From Kurthia sibirica (GTDB lineage Bacteria > Bacillota > Bacilli > Bacillales_A > Planococcaceae), in contig NZ_QFVR01000018.1 in the NCBI RefSeq assembly GCF_003143975.1, positions 1-64,000 on the forward strand: a DNA stretch of 64,000 nt, given 5' to 3'. Of this stretch, positions 10,201 through 18,710 are shown piece by piece. The notes beneath the pieces are model-generated. The model made no database searches, was not told the DNA's origin, and saw only the letters and a program-made list of their open reading frames with translations. Positions within the stretch are counted from its first letter, which is position 1. Every line of letters starts with the position of its first letter. The translations under genes and the position numbers were made by a program.

Positions 10201-10704
10201 TTTTTTCTTTGTTGGTGCGTTTACTACTTCTGTTACCTGTGGTTTGTCTTGCTCTTTTGCCGTTTCTGTTATCTGTGACTTATCTTGTTCTTTGACTGTT
10301 TCTGTTGCTTTTTCAGCAGCTAGTTTTGCTTGTCTATCGGCTACTTGTTGTTGTGCTTTTACAAGTAGTGCTTGCAATGCTATTTTTTCAGCACCATCCG
10401 TGATTTTATTAACGAATGGTTCTACTGAATTTATATGTGCTTCTACTAAATTTTCTTTAATCGTTTGCTGTTTGTCATCTTGAAACAAACCATTTACCTT
10501 TTGTGTTGCTTCTTTAACTGCTGCTTGATTTTGCGCAATTTCTTCTGCCGTTGGTGCTGTTGGTGTTATTCCTGCCTCGTCATTTGTTGATGCAGGTTGC
10601 TCTGTTCCTTGTGCTAATGCTTGCATCGGCATAAGGTAGCCAGATGTAATAATATTCATCAACATCATTATTGCTAACAAAGCTGCACTTAGTTTTTTCT
10701 TCAT
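4279..10704 (-). CDS. Giant LPXTG cell-wall adhesin with Cna-type repeats and nine two-cysteine domains
   Basis: The product is 2141 aa from the ATG at 10704, chosen because GAGGG sits 6 nt upstream; an ATG at 10716 has no such site. Domains in order: a signal peptide (about 1-33, ending MQALA); a helical Ala/Gln/Glu/Lys-rich stretch (to about 165); an SdrG-like adhesive domain (about 170-330); about six Cna/collagen-binding-type repeats (about 335-1040); one SpaA-like domain with IHKVD and YTLKEA, the usual isopeptide Lys and Glu surroundings (about 1045-1115); nine domains each with one Cys at the first and one at the last strand (about 1130-1990); a Pro-rich linker; a short Cna-B-like domain; and LPQTG, a hydrophobic segment and KRRKIA, a sortase A signal. 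The likely role is covalently anchored adhesion; the ligand is unknown. Eighteen cysteines are unusual for a Firmicutes surface protein. Confidence 0.9.
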   Translation of the reverse strand: MKKKLSAALLAIMMLMNIITSGYLMPMQALAQGTEQPASTNDEAGITPTAPTAEEIAQNQAAVKEATQKVNGLFQDDKQQTIKENLVEAHINSVEPFVNKITDGAEKIALQALLVKAQQQVADRQAKLAAEKATETVKEQDKSQITETAKEQDKPQVTEVVNAPTKKKLIPKAIDQPKEIKDAITAVTAKLNNKEITNTNKEVKIGDTVSLDFKFKLDVDHEHNNGDYIKYKLPTNIFNATELIDQPIKEGSTIIATYSVKNGEVVITFTAIRTDQDQAISIQDGKFKATGTLKATANMEPDQELVFGETTSTSQEIKIPVTFIPKVDGKKLIQKTDGVLDQKTGHITWIITANENLTASKNAVVEDLLPADKLAYIGNVQVQKYKVNLDGTLTAVGTEETIAPVSTAKFNYSIDNKFAYKFTLVTQNISEVDVASEKITNTATISGSQEKGIGNITIHYGPPLEKRIVQESQDEIDWEIKINFNQKTLSAAIAEYTDTLTGGHRIKDGTLKIVPVDSAGQATGQSVEPYTLGKNADKEGFILHFTEGIKGQAYIVTYKTELIDGDGYLEEDLTIENTIKRSDQLPSITKKSEMYKQNIISKSHTIDYANKKINWTITINKDAKNMESVTLVDSYPDDRTLSTVEDLKRNGTLIESTTPKHGFTISLGTVKAQEEITYSTTYVSKTIGETPITNKAMLTYARPDKSSKTKTAIDSATVNAIQSTKNGYKQGEYHYDTRKISWQAGFNYQLNDIQGTVFEDIVGSNHKIDATSIQLQEVTFKNSNDITGTTKTIEDYTTLGVLEMTATGFKFTFKADTPNTKAYKFIYNTIDKDKLMEKEYTNTATLTNGSETVYNETANVSVNHTDKIIVKDSPIITEGGEKLSWQIIINQGQSTLTNASIKDLPGKHQMILPETFEIYELDMNAASYSKGKMVFDSKVTGYGKNAAGFGIEKTSDGFKVEFMPTITKAYIIKYDALYNGPSGSTTTNVATLSTSELSDYKGGETQSGVPRENTIIVTNADASATTTKVDFKIHKVDGDSGAPIKDVQFELYNKTGAIKIASGQTNSDGDLVFEELYEGTYTLKEASAPEPYDVSQSEYYSKTRIVIKAEIPTDPSKLATITKTIENVTKGACAKFEITFTGDNSYGGQEEFALYEIKNDTSEIEIKSDIKIGKDGKLVGIPTSLSKKTKYILRQKNLKLPQIEKIFTTDAKGCAVSFAIAFACPSFKIAVNGLNNTADEFVSTAVFTLTNKKNPAIKFENLTIDKSTNEISISTAIEKGNYELTQSNNIIGYKNIGEKSIVVDDSNCSTGVSITIDPSIIACTTYYIEVIGANAAFYKGSIFKLVDQTGETVTSETTSLEGLTVNIDGKLVKDDKIVGSSDLPLMAGNYQLKSTKTPVGYNAINEKVVPNAIDCKSTTTIDLVKNACAEYAIVVNTINNLSSKNYSDYISNSEFTLVSSVDSSNIITQVSIGTDNKLYYFDDKSNSKIVIDKNKLVKIETYTLIQTKTAAGYKTIAPTAIEEMTECLGEVTINFAKTTEPTTPGVSCPDFHINFEGPASTTAEFKLVKIIDPKDATKDVVLAEAIKVTTEPTTKKQSLVLTDTKGDQITALEEGSYKLVQTKNQAGYFAISPKLFEVKMGECIADITISNTPIPPACYQDTVVTVIDQEGNQVIVSDKVQVTVEGKDTAVTTVNGQVVIPKESFNTTGNTTVVITLEDGRESTIIVPAIRTTCDAEALVPVLKVCEQDKKITIADREGKVEIPTKNVKVTVDGKEVSITIVDGKIVLPKDAVPTNKESVVKVMLEDGRESSTTMPKFSENCEITMIVDVDQSCKELAVTITENGKKVTDATKVKVEIIDATGQTVATKTVDASGNVVFEGKYASSNYQAKVTIGKVVKTVSITINDICAISIDVKTNACEAGSIHVTMNDEPAKGAVLTILNNNGETVSKVTTDKNGVTSYEVKYIHTNYDAYITYKGKKKDVVLINCVTKVAFTAKTDVGGETEEPINPAKPQKPITPVTPGKPSTNDGNGHKPNTNTGTIKVPSTETPGHQYNVYDENGKLVEKNVTVGADGKVNLDHLAEGKYTLVSKNGGKTIKFSVNKDGQLPQTGITSLMPTLIGFTLLLIGALVIGRKRRKIA

Positions 10705-10795
10705 GCAATCCCTCATTCCATAAAATTTTCCCCTATTTTTGTACTGTTAAATGTATTCAAAATAGGTGTTTTTTGTTGCTCTTTAGTTATATCGG

Positions 10796-10843
10796 ATTTC
10801 ATGGTTATTACTATAGTCGGAGTAATAACCCAAATCATGAAAT
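10796..10843 (-). promoter_or_regulatory. Large inverted repeat upstream of the second adhesin gene
   Basis: On the minus strand ATTTCATG / CATGAAAT (8 bp) encloses GTTATTACT / AGTAATAAC (9 bp), with a 6-nt bulge on one side and an 8-nt loop. It lies about 90-140 bp upstream of the start codon, so it could be an RNA leader hairpin or a two-part operator. No known riboswitch consensus was recognised in it. Confidence 0.45.
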
Positions 10844-11100
10844 TTCCAATGAACCTAGGTCTTTTTATAAATTAACTAGTAAAAATTTGCTTTTTCATTA
10901 GAATTTTATAAAATTTATCACTTTACGCGTATTTTTATTCTGTTGAATCGTATAAGCGTAACGATAGCAAACTATATGTATTGTCAGTTTTTTTATGTAT
11001 AATCCTACTATTTTTTTCTTTTTTTTATCATTTTATTGATTTCAGATGAATGGAATTCAATAATGAATCTATTGCCCTACTATTCAGATAGTTTACACAA

Positions 11101-11151
11101 GATAAAAGTTCTTTTTTCATAGGACTTTTATCTCTTTTTTCTTTTTTTTTT
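11101..11151 (+). terminator. Plus-strand intrinsic terminator with no gene upstream
   Basis: The stem GATAAAAGTTC/GGACTTTTATC (11 bp with one G-U pair) is followed by a T-rich tract of about 19 nt. Its orientation fits only plus-strand transcription, but no plus-strand CDS precedes it. It may end a small RNA. Confidence 0.5.
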
Positions 11152-11177
11152 AAAATCTCTGTGTCAAATATTGAGAT

Positions 11178-11216
11178 GAATGAAATTGAATGTTTAATTT
11201 CATTCCCCTTTTTTAT
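11178..11216 (+). terminator. Second plus-strand terminator-like hairpin
   Basis: A perfect 10-bp stem GAATGAAATT/AATTTCATTC with an 8-nt loop is followed by CCCCTTTTTT. The stem is AT-rich, so this is weaker than the preceding one. Confidence 0.35.
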
Positions 11217-11533
11217 GTAGCTCAGATGTAAACCAACTGCTTATACTGTACTATTAATAAAATTTTCGCTCTATATCATTTATAACCATACGCATTTCGT
11301 TTTGTTATTAATTTCTTCTAAAAGGCCATGTGTAAGCAAAAGTAAAACTATTTAACACCTCTTTTTTGCCAATTAGTCAATTTGAATGGTATGGCGTATC
11401 TTGTCTAAAGATCGATAAACGAAACGACAATAATGACAGCTATCTGCAATTATGGCAGGTGAACTAGATGTCCGCTCTTCTCAGTAATTGATTTGAATTA
11501 CTTGATGCTATTTCTAACAGTCTAAAAATAGAA

Positions 11534-11583
11534 CAAAAAAAAAGAGAAAGTACGACAATAAATCTTGTCGTGACTTTCTCTCT
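11534..11583 (-). terminator. Intrinsic terminator after crh
   Basis: A long stem AGAGAAAGT-ACGACAA / TTGTCGT-GACTTTCTCT with one bulged base is followed on the minus strand by nine U. It starts 10 bp after the crh stop. Confidence 0.9.
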
Positions 11584-11593
11584 GATCATGCTA

Positions 11594-11851
11594 TTATTCT
11601 TCTGACTCGATCATCGCTTGTAAACCGGCAATTGCTTCACTTTCATCTCTACCATCAGCGAACAAGATAATGTCAGTTCCATGGGCTACGGCTAAACTCA
11701 TAATCCCCATGATGCTCTTCGCATTCACCTTTCTTGTTCCTTTTTGTAAAAATACATCAGCCTGATAGCGGTTTGCTTCTTGTACAAAAAGTGCTGCTTG
11801 GCGTGCTTGAAGACCGGACTTGAGTTTAACCTCAACCTGCTGTTCTAACAT
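11594..11851 (-). CDS. crh: HPr-like catabolite repression protein Crh
   Basis: The 85-aa protein has the HPr fold pattern. Residue 15 is Gln instead of the phosphotransferase His of HPr (GLQAR), and Ser46 (NAKSIMG), the HprK target, is kept; both are diagnostic for Crh. Known role: P-Ser46-Crh is a corepressor for CcpA in carbon catabolite repression and takes no part in PTS sugar transport. It is the last gene of the nudix-rapZ-yvcK-whiA-crh cluster, the order seen in B. subtilis. Its kinase HprK is also in this window (27365-28294). Ribosome binding site AAGGAGG about 10 nt upstream. Two TATAAT-like boxes lie in the gap to whiA, without a well-spaced -35. Confidence 0.95.
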   Translation of the reverse strand: MLEQQVEVKLKSGLQARQAALFVQEANRYQADVFLQKGTRKVNAKSIMGIMSLAVAHGTDIILFADGRDESEAIAGLQAMIESEE

Positions 11852-11941
11852 CGTATGTTTTCCTCCTTATAGATTGGCAATACATATGTAGTATGCCGTA
11901 CCATTTGTTATTATAATTCTATTATAACTCTTTTTTCACAA

Positions 11942-12889
11942 TTATTTTAGAGTAACCTTCTCACCTGCACGTAAAGTTTCGGCAATTTCGTCTATTTTAC
12001 GTAAACGATGGTTAATTCCTGACTTGGAAACAGTTGTAGACATCATCTCACCTAGTTCTTTTAATGTGACATCTTGATAGGCTACACGTAAGCGAGCAAT
12101 TTCTTGCAACTTATCGGGTAGTTGTTCAATACCTAGACGATGATCGATATACTTAATGTTTTCAACTTGGCGAATTGCTGCACTAATTGTTTTATTGAGA
12201 TTAGCCGTTTCGCAGTTTACTAAACGATTAACACTATTGCGCATATCACGCACAATTCGCACATCTTCAAACTTCATCATTCCTTGGTGTGCCCCAACTA
12301 AGCTCATAAAATCAGATATTTTTTCCGCTTCTTTTAAATACGTGACAAAGCCTTTTTTACGCTCAATTGTTTTTGCATTTAAATCAAATGTATTCATCAA
12401 ATTCATCAATGCTTCGCCATGTTCTTGATAAAGCGAATAAATTTCAAGATGATATGCTGAAGTTTCAGGATTATTAACCGATCCACCCGCTAAAAATGCC
12501 CCACGTAAATACGCTCTTTTTGAAGATTCTGCTGCGATTAGTTCTGCTGAAATCGTATGGTTAAATAAAAAATTACCTGATAGAATGTCTAAGCTTTCTA
12601 ATAGTTCCTTCGCGCCGTCACGCAAACGACAAATATACACATTATTTTTTTTCAAACGCATTTTTTTTCGCACGAGTAGCTCTATTTTATAATTGTAGAG
12701 TTTTTTCAAAATCGTATACATTCGACGAGCTATAGCCGCATTTTCAGTTTGAACATCTAAGCTCAGTTGCTTATTCGCAAATGACAGTGAGCCATTCATT
12801 CGAATCATAGCGGATAATTCCGCTTTCATACTAATTTCAGATGATTCCACTTGCGTTAGCTCTTTCTTCATCTCTGAAGCAAATGACAT
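11942..12889 (-). CDS. whiA: WhiA-family DNA-binding regulator
   Basis: 315 aa from the ATG at 12889, which has AGGAGG at 7 nt; the ATG at 12895 is too close to it. The N-terminal two thirds form the degenerate LAGLIDADG-like WhiA domain ([18 protein letters not shown] at about 125-145). The C-terminus carries the WhiA helix-turn-helix ([10 protein letters not shown], then [12 protein letters not shown]). In actinobacteria WhiA is a sporulation-division regulator; in Bacillus the homologue (YvcL) affects cell division and chromosome segregation. It follows yvcK by 21 bp and so is part of the same operon. Confidence 0.95.
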   Translation of the reverse strand: MSFASEMKKELTQVESSEISMKAELSAMIRMNGSLSFANKQLSLDVQTENAAIARRMYTILKKLYNYKIELLVRKKMRLKKNNVYICRLRDGAKELLESLDILSGNFLFNHTISAELIAAESSKRAYLRGAFLAGGSVNNPETSAYHLEIYSLYQEHGEALMNLMNTFDLNAKTIERKKGFVTYLKEAEKISDFMSLVGAHQGMMKFEDVRIVRDMRNSVNRLVNCETANLNKTISAAIRQVENIKYIDHRLGIEQLPDKLQEIARLRVAYQDVTLKELGEMMSTTVSKSGINHRLRKIDEIAETLRAGEKVTLK

Positions 12890-12910
12890 ATTCATTCCTC
12901 CTCTCCAATT

Positions 12911-13879
12911 TCACTTTACATATTCAACTAACCACTCTGCTACTCTCGTCGCTTTATGGCGGACACTACCATTGATACTTACTTTTGCAATATCTTTTTT
13001 AATAACTTGTAACCCCATAGCTTGCAAACGATCTACATCAAAACTTACCGGTTCGGCGTCTTCTTCTTCATAAGCTAATTGAACATCTTCAGGTACTTCC
13101 GCATCGTTATTTATAAGAATGGTTTGCAGAAATTCAACTCCATCAACATGATCATATATTGCTTGCACGTGATCGGCGGCTGTATAATGTGATGTTTCTC
13201 CACTTTGCGTCATTAAATTGCAGATATAGACCTTTTTACCGGATGCACGGATAATTGCATCACGAATATCTCCAACAAGGAGATTTGGAATAATACTTGT
13301 GTATAAACTCCCGGGTCCAATGATGATTAAATCCGCTGACTCAATCGCTGAAACAGCTTCTGGTAAAGGTTTTACATTGTCAGGTTTACAAAATACTCGC
13401 TTGATTTGCTGTTGATAGGTGGGTATTTTCGATTCACCTTCTACAATCTTTCCATCATGTAGTTCAGCAAATAAAGTAAGTCGTTGATTGGCTGCTGGCA
13501 ATACGCGCCCATGAACATTTAAAACACGACTCATTTCACGAATGGCATGAGAAAAATCGCCGGTAATTTCTGTTAACGCTGTTAACATCAAATTACCGAG
13601 CGAATGACCATTCAAATGTTCTTTACCTTCACCTTTAAAACGGTATTGAAACATTTCCTCTACTAATGGTTCTACCTCAGATAATGCTGCAATTACGTTA
13701 CGAACATCTCCTGGTGGTGGTATTTGGTAATCATCGCGTAGACGACCTGAACTACCTCCGTCATCTGCTACGGTAACAATTGCGGTTAAATCAACATTGA
13801 ATTTTTTAAGGCCTCGTAGCAAGGTAGATAAACCTGTACCTCCGCCAACGATGACAATTTTCTTTTTTTCAGTTGCCAT
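12911..13879 (-). CDS. yvcK: YvcK/GlmR (CofD-like) UDP-GlcNAc-sensing regulator
   Basis: 322 aa from the ATG at 13879, which has AAAGGGA upstream and starts 4 bp after the rapZ stop. A longer reading from 13933 overlaps rapZ and is unlikely. The N-terminus KIVIVGGGTGLSTLLRGLK is the nucleotide-binding loop of the CofD/YvcK family, followed by VADDGGSSGRLR and GDVRN. Known role in Bacillus: needed for normal growth on gluconeogenic carbon, binds UDP-GlcNAc and stimulates GlmS, linking carbon supply to cell-wall precursors. It sits between rapZ and whiA as usual. Confidence 0.95.
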   Translation of the reverse strand: MATEKKKIVIVGGGTGLSTLLRGLKKFNVDLTAIVTVADDGGSSGRLRDDYQIPPPGDVRNVIAALSEVEPLVEEMFQYRFKGEGKEHLNGHSLGNLMLTALTEITGDFSHAIREMSRVLNVHGRVLPAANQRLTLFAELHDGKIVEGESKIPTYQQQIKRVFCKPDNVKPLPEAVSAIESADLIIIGPGSLYTSIIPNLLVGDIRDAIIRASGKKVYICNLMTQSGETSHYTAADHVQAIYDHVDGVEFLQTILINNDAEVPEDVQLAYEEEDAEPVSFDVDRLQAMGLQVIKKDIAKVSINGSVRHKATRVAEWLVEYVK

Positions 13880-13883
13880 GCGC

Positions 13884-14765
13884 TTATCCCTTTCTCTTTG
13901 CAATATCACGATGTGAAACGACAGTTGATTCAAGATCAGCTAAAGTTTTACCGAAATACTCTGCAAGTGTTACTGAGCGATGTTGACCGCCCGTACAACC
14001 AAACGCAATAACAAGTTGGGTTTTCCCTTCTTTTTTATATAAAGGAATCATAAAATCGAGTAAATCTGTCAACTTATCAATAAGTGTTTGTGCTTCTTTT
14101 TGTTTTAATACGAAGGAAGATACATCTTCTTCCAATCCTGTTTTCGCACGTAATTCTTCTATATAATAGGGATTCGGTAAAAATCGCACATCAAATACGA
14201 GATCAGCATCAATTGGCATGCCATGTTTAAAACCAAAGGACATAACATTAATTGTAAATGTATTTTGATGTGCACCGGAGAACTGTTCAATTAATACATT
14301 GCGCAATTCTTTTGGTGCCATATTTGACGTATTATAAATTTGTTTTGCACGACCTTTGATTTCAGATAGTAATTCTCGCTCTTGACGAATCCCTTCTAAC
14401 GGACTGCTATCGTAGGCTAAAGGATGCGAACGTCGCGTCTCTTTATAGCGTCTAACAAGCGTTTCATTATCGGCATCCAAGAAAACAATTTGTGTTGCGA
14501 CGTCATTTTCTCTTTCAATTTCGTCTAAAGCATCAATCGACGACGCAAAGAAATCACCACCACGTAAATCCATCACAACGACAGTACGAGTTAATTCTTT
14601 GTTTGAATCTTTCATCAGCTTGATAAATGTTGGTAGTAAGACGGGTGGTAAATTATCAATGCAATAATAGCCTAAGTCTTCAAACGCACGGATTGCTACA
14701 GATTTTCCCGCACCTGACATACCCGTAATGATGATTAACTCCTTCGTTGATTTAGATTGTTCCAT
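13884..14765 (-). CDS. rapZ: RNase adapter RapZ / nucleotide-binding protein YvcJ
   Basis: 293 aa, the usual family length. A Walker A motif (GMSGAGKS) is at about residues 14-21, and the C-terminal domain ends with [15 protein letters not shown], the conserved RapZ signature. In E. coli RapZ binds GlcN6P and guides RNase E to GlmZ. The Bacillus homologue YvcJ hydrolyses GTP and influences competence, and its RNA role there is not established. It is followed by yvcK at 4 bp and preceded by the Nudix gene. Confidence 0.95.
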   Translation of the reverse strand: MEQSKSTKELIIITGMSGAGKSVAIRAFEDLGYYCIDNLPPVLLPTFIKLMKDSNKELTRTVVVMDLRGGDFFASSIDALDEIERENDVATQIVFLDADNETLVRRYKETRRSHPLAYDSSPLEGIRQERELLSEIKGRAKQIYNTSNMAPKELRNVLIEQFSGAHQNTFTINVMSFGFKHGMPIDADLVFDVRFLPNPYYIEELRAKTGLEEDVSSFVLKQKEAQTLIDKLTDLLDFMIPLYKKEGKTQLVIAFGCTGGQHRSVTLAEYFGKTLADLESTVVSHRDIAKRKG

Positions 14766-14769
14766 GCAA

Positions 14770-15270
14770 TTAATTCCCTTCGTTGGATCTTTGTATTTTT
14801 TCGTCTAAAAGCTGAAATTCTTCCGTATATGTGAATGTGCCATATTGTGTCCCTTTATTATTTACAGCAAAGAGTAAATTCGTACGATCCCCCTCTGCCA
14901 TTGGCAAGGTTTTTAACTCATCTACATGATGCCATTCGAGAATGCCTTCTCGTGTTTCTGTATACGGAATCCCTTCGAGGTCATTCGCTACAAAAGTAAA
15001 AAGCATCCATTCATCTACGACGTTATTGTTTTTTTGAATCACCATTGTATAAATACCTTTTAAATGTGGATTAACGGCTTTTGTACCTGTTTCTTCAAAA
15101 TATTCTCTGCTCGCAGCATCAAAAATAGATTCTCCATCTTCAATCTTGCCACCTGGCGCTACGTACCATCCACGTCTAGGCTTCTTCAAAAGAAGCACCT
15201 GATCTTCTTTGCGTACAATCAAATTTGCGATTCGTTGCAAGTACGCCACCCCATTTCTGTCTAGTATCAT
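14770..15270 (-). CDS. yvcI: Nudix hydrolase, YvcI/MutT type
   Basis: 166 aa. The Nudix box [23 protein letters not shown] (about 41-63) has the full G-x5-E-x7-R-E-x2-E-E-x-G pattern, so metal-dependent nucleoside diphosphate hydrolysis is expected; the substrate cannot be read from sequence (8-oxo-dGTP pyrophosphatase is the name often given). It heads the cluster that continues with rapZ, 4 bp downstream. Confidence 0.9.
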   Translation of the reverse strand: MILDRNGVAYLQRIANLIVRKEDQVLLLKKPRRGWYVAPGGKIEDGESIFDAASREYFEETGTKAVNPHLKGIYTMVIQKNNNVVDEWMLFTFVANDLEGIPYTETREGILEWHHVDELKTLPMAEGDRTNLLFAVNNKGTQYGTFTYTEEFQLLDEKIQRSNEGN

Positions 15271-15990
15271 TGTCTCTTATTTCTATATTCTATTATACAC
15301 TGTTCCGTGTGTGTCGTACAAAATTAATTCACTTTATAGCCTACTCATTGTATCAATTGATCGTTGTTTTCTGTCATCGATCTCGTCGACACTGCGATTC
15401 ATACGAAGATGGATGACCGATTTCTTGCGCTATTTTTAGTATTCGTATAGTGGTGAAGCGCCCGCTAGAATTTATAGCGTCTTTCCCCTTGCTCATATTA
15501 CTTTATAGGTAATATGGACAGTTTGAGGAGATTTTTAGTACGCCATCATTTTTGAGGTTCTACGTCAAATAGTGGGGTGCGTGATTTGGATTTTTCACAT
15601 CACGCCACTTTTTCTATTTATTCGTTTCGGATGAATGCTTTCCAGCAGGAGGACCCGTCTTTTGTTACACAAATCATTCACCCTAAATGCCAACCCATTT
15701 CTTTATACTTCATATTTAATCAAATCTTCGCTCGAAAATGAACAACGCGTCTACAGCCAAATGTATAGCGTTTGAAAAAATTTTTTTATTGTTAATACCT
15801 TCTAAAAAACTATTTACACGCTCGACTTGTCCGTTTTCAAGTGTACAAATCGTTGGCGTTGTGGTTTTTTGCGTTACATACCACAAGCTCACGTCCCCTG
15901 CGAAATTAGTTAAAACGAGGCATACGGAAAACGTCAAGCAGAGGTGATCTTGTTTGAAAATCCCAACAAATAATATAGAGCCATAAAATG
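15271..15990. other. Non-coding gap with probable mobile-element remnants
   Basis: About 720 bp between the Nudix gene and the trxB terminator. No supported gene is seen; a 73-codon minus-strand frame at 15716-15937 has no recognisable domain or ribosome binding site. The gap contains a hairpin CATATTAC/GTAATATG (15494-15516) and a roughly 80-bp element at 15554-15635 that recurs in diverged form at 42250-42332. It looks like decayed insertion-sequence or small-repeat DNA. Confidence 0.45.
15554..15635. repeat. Diverged dispersed repeat, copy A
   Basis: It shares the string TCAAATAGTG, then a GGTG(G)CGTGAT block, a hairpin with TCACATC..GCCA, then TTTTTT and TTCATTTC/TTCGTTTC-like sequence with the copy at 42250-42332. 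Both copies can fold around the GCGTGAT / ATCACGC-like arms. It could be the end of an ISL3-like insertion sequence or a small palindromic repeat; the class was not established. Confidence 0.5.
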
Positions 15991-16033
15991 AAAAGATGAC
16001 CGTTCGGCAGGTTTTGCCAAGCGGTCATCTTAT
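15991..16033 (-). terminator. Terminator after trxB
   Basis: The perfect 10-bp stem AAGATGACCG/CGGTCATCTT (15993-16002 with 16022-16031) carries an inner GGCA/TGCC hairpin. It sits 16 bp after the trxB stop. The U tract is short. Confidence 0.7.
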
Positions 16034-16046
16034 TTGGTCATATGAA

Positions 16047-17006
<960 letters not shown>

Positions 17007-17073
17007 CTAAATATATAAGCTATCTCATATCGATTATAGTATGGCATGTTACGTCGTTGTTCAAGTTATATGC

Positions 17074-18591
17074 CTAGCGATCAAACATTGGTAAAAACGG
17101 CATTAATTCATTTATATACTTAGTTAATGTTTGAGATGTGATTCCATAATAGTCTGCCACTGATTTTTTTGTAATTTTCATTCGCGATGATTTGTACATG
17201 TATTCAGCTGCTGCAGCATGCGCTATTGGATTTTTGAATGTATAACCTTTTGCTAAAGCTCGATCACAAAGCATAAACCACATTTGGAATAAGAAGGTAT
17301 CTTCGATTTTCATCGGCTCTATATCTTTATACAAAATCTCAGCCACTTCTAGTGCACGTAAAATCGGTGCTAACGCGGCATCATCTTGTAGCTCATGTCC
17401 AAGTGCATAGGCTAAAAAGATTTTTTCTATGTGATTGCAGCGATCTACATCGACAATTTTTGGATGTGAAATAATCTCTTGCTTATACGGTGTTTTACTT
17501 AATAAATAAAGACCCAAAAGACGTTCAGAGCTATAATCATGCTCGAGCTTACCAACGATAAAATCACGATCATTTAGTATTTCGTCTTCTTCTAATGCCT
17601 CCGTCGACCACGGTTCAAAACCAGCCTTGGATGGATCCATCTCAATTAGTTGCTTCCATACATCTTCTGCAAAGCGATCATGTCCAGCGAAATAAGCGGA
17701 ATGTGCAAGCCAGAAATAGAAGCCTGTATCGCCAATATACCCTTTCGTATATAAGCTTTTCAGCCACTTGTACGCCTCATCATACTTACCAACTAGTGCT
17801 AATGTGGCACCTAATTTAAAGCGATGTTCAAAATTATAGGGATGTAACTTCACTAACGTTTCAAGCAGTAACGCAAGTTCTTCTTTTTCTTGCTCATAAT
17901 AGGCAATCACTGTCAAATTACACAGTGCATGTAAGTTACCGTAGTTACCTAGCAACACTTCATGCAATAAGGCTCTTGCTTGTTCACCCTCGCCTTGATA
18001 AAAATAGGCAAGTGCTAAATTATTATAGGCTGCCCAATAATCTGGATGATCTGCAATAATATTTTCGAATAATTCAATTGCTTTTTCATGTTGACCAGAT
18101 TCCATTAAAGTACGTGCTTTTTCTTGCTCAATTGCAAGTGCTGGTGCTGGTTCATCTATATCCTTTGGCATTTCATCTAAAATCGATTGTGAAAAATCAA
18201 TTATTTCAAGTGCTTCTTCATAAAAATCGCCCTCATCATCTATTTCTAAATACAATTGTCCATAGTGAATAGCATCTTCTAAATAGCCTAAAGTTGCAGA
18301 TGTTTCGGCTAAAAATAACACAATTTCTGGGTGTCTAGCTTGCAAAGTATCCGCTTCAAGAAGGAGCGTTCTTGCCTTATCTGTATTACCTAGTTCTAGT
18401 TCAACGACCGCGTATTGCAGTAGGATCATTGCGTCATTAGGGCTGAGCTCACTGGCTCTTTGTAAATAGGTCATCGCTTTATGAACGTTTCCACGTTCCA
18501 AGCATTTCAGCGCTTTTTCATAGTAAAAGTCACCTGTTGGAAGGAAGGAAACGATATTAGGTTTTATAGGTTTTTGACTTTTATTTTCCAA
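17074..18591 (-). CDS. yvcD: Tetratricopeptide-repeat protein, YvcD-like
   Basis: 505 aa from a TTG start at 18591, chosen because GGAGG lies 7 nt upstream; the more upstream TTG precedes that site. At least six TPR units are seen across residues about 25-330 (for example DFYYEKALKCLERGNVHKAMTYLQRASELSPNDA and HEKAIELFENIIADHPDYWAAYNNLALAYF). The C-terminus (about 445-505) holds a possible helix-turn-helix (KITKKSVADYYGITSQTLTKYINEL). TPRs mediate protein contacts. The function in Bacillus is unknown, and the C-terminal DNA-binding region is an inference. It sits upstream of trxB as in B. subtilis. A perfect palindrome lies between its promoter and its ribosome binding site. Confidence 0.85.
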   Translation of the reverse strand: MENKSQKPIKPNIVSFLPTGDFYYEKALKCLERGNVHKAMTYLQRASELSPNDAMILLQYAVVELELGNTDKARTLLLEADTLQARHPEIVLFLAETSATLGYLEDAIHYGQLYLEIDDEGDFYEEALEIIDFSQSILDEMPKDIDEPAPALAIEQEKARTLMESGQHEKAIELFENIIADHPDYWAAYNNLALAYFYQGEGEQARALLHEVLLGNYGNLHALCNLTVIAYYEQEKEELALLLETLVKLHPYNFEHRFKLGATLALVGKYDEAYKWLKSLYTKGYIGDTGFYFWLAHSAYFAGHDRFAEDVWKQLIEMDPSKAGFEPWSTEALEEDEILNDRDFIVGKLEHDYSSERLLGLYLLSKTPYKQEIISHPKIVDVDRCNHIEKIFLAYALGHELQDDAALAPILRALEVAEILYKDIEPMKIEDTFLFQMWFMLCDRALAKGYTFKNPIAHAAAAEYMYKSSRMKITKKSVADYYGITSQTLTKYINELMPFLPMFDR

Positions 18592-18611
18592 GAAAATTCC
18601 TCCGAAAAGCA

Positions 18612-18637
18612 AAAAGAACGTAATATTACGTTCTTTT
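18612..18637 (-). terminator. Perfect 26-bp palindrome, his-operon terminator or yvcD leader hairpin
   Basis: The sequence from AAAAGAACGTAAT to ATTACGTTCTTTT is a perfect palindrome. On the minus strand it is followed by TTTTTGCTTTTC and then the GGAGG of yvcD. It follows the his operon and may end its transcript, but it also lies downstream of the likely yvcD promoter and could act as an attenuator or operator. Confidence 0.6.
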
Positions 18638-18651
18638 GCATAGTACCGTAT

Positions 18652-18660
18652 ATTATAGCA
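18652..18660 (-). promoter_or_regulatory. Extended -10 promoter for yvcD
   Basis: On the minus strand TGCTATAAT fits TGnTATAAT exactly. No good -35 is present 17 bp upstream, as is usual for extended -10 promoters. Confidence 0.5.
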
Positions 18661-18710
18661 TATTTTCTCTCTCTATGACATGAAAAGAGACCGAGGAGTA
18701 TTTCTGGATT

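Larger units (their letters stand above)
10717..11533. other. Long AT-rich non-coding gap
   Basis: No convincing gene is seen in about 800 bp between the adhesin gene and crh. The stretch holds the leader inverted repeat (10796-10843), two terminator-like hairpins on the plus strand (11101-11151 and 11178-11216) and a weaker inverted repeat AGTAATT/AATTACT (11483-11502). Short plus-strand reading frames of 13 and 14 codons (ATG at 11047 and 11180) have no ribosome binding site and were not called. Confidence 0.5.

Noticed and set aside
10994-11009. TTGTCA and TATAAT on the plus strand as a small-RNA promoter
   Set aside because: Spacing is only 11 bp, too short for a SigA promoter.
15716-15937. 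73-codon minus-strand frame between the Nudix gene and trxB
   Set aside because: No ribosome binding site, no recognised domain, and it lies in repeat-rich non-coding DNA.
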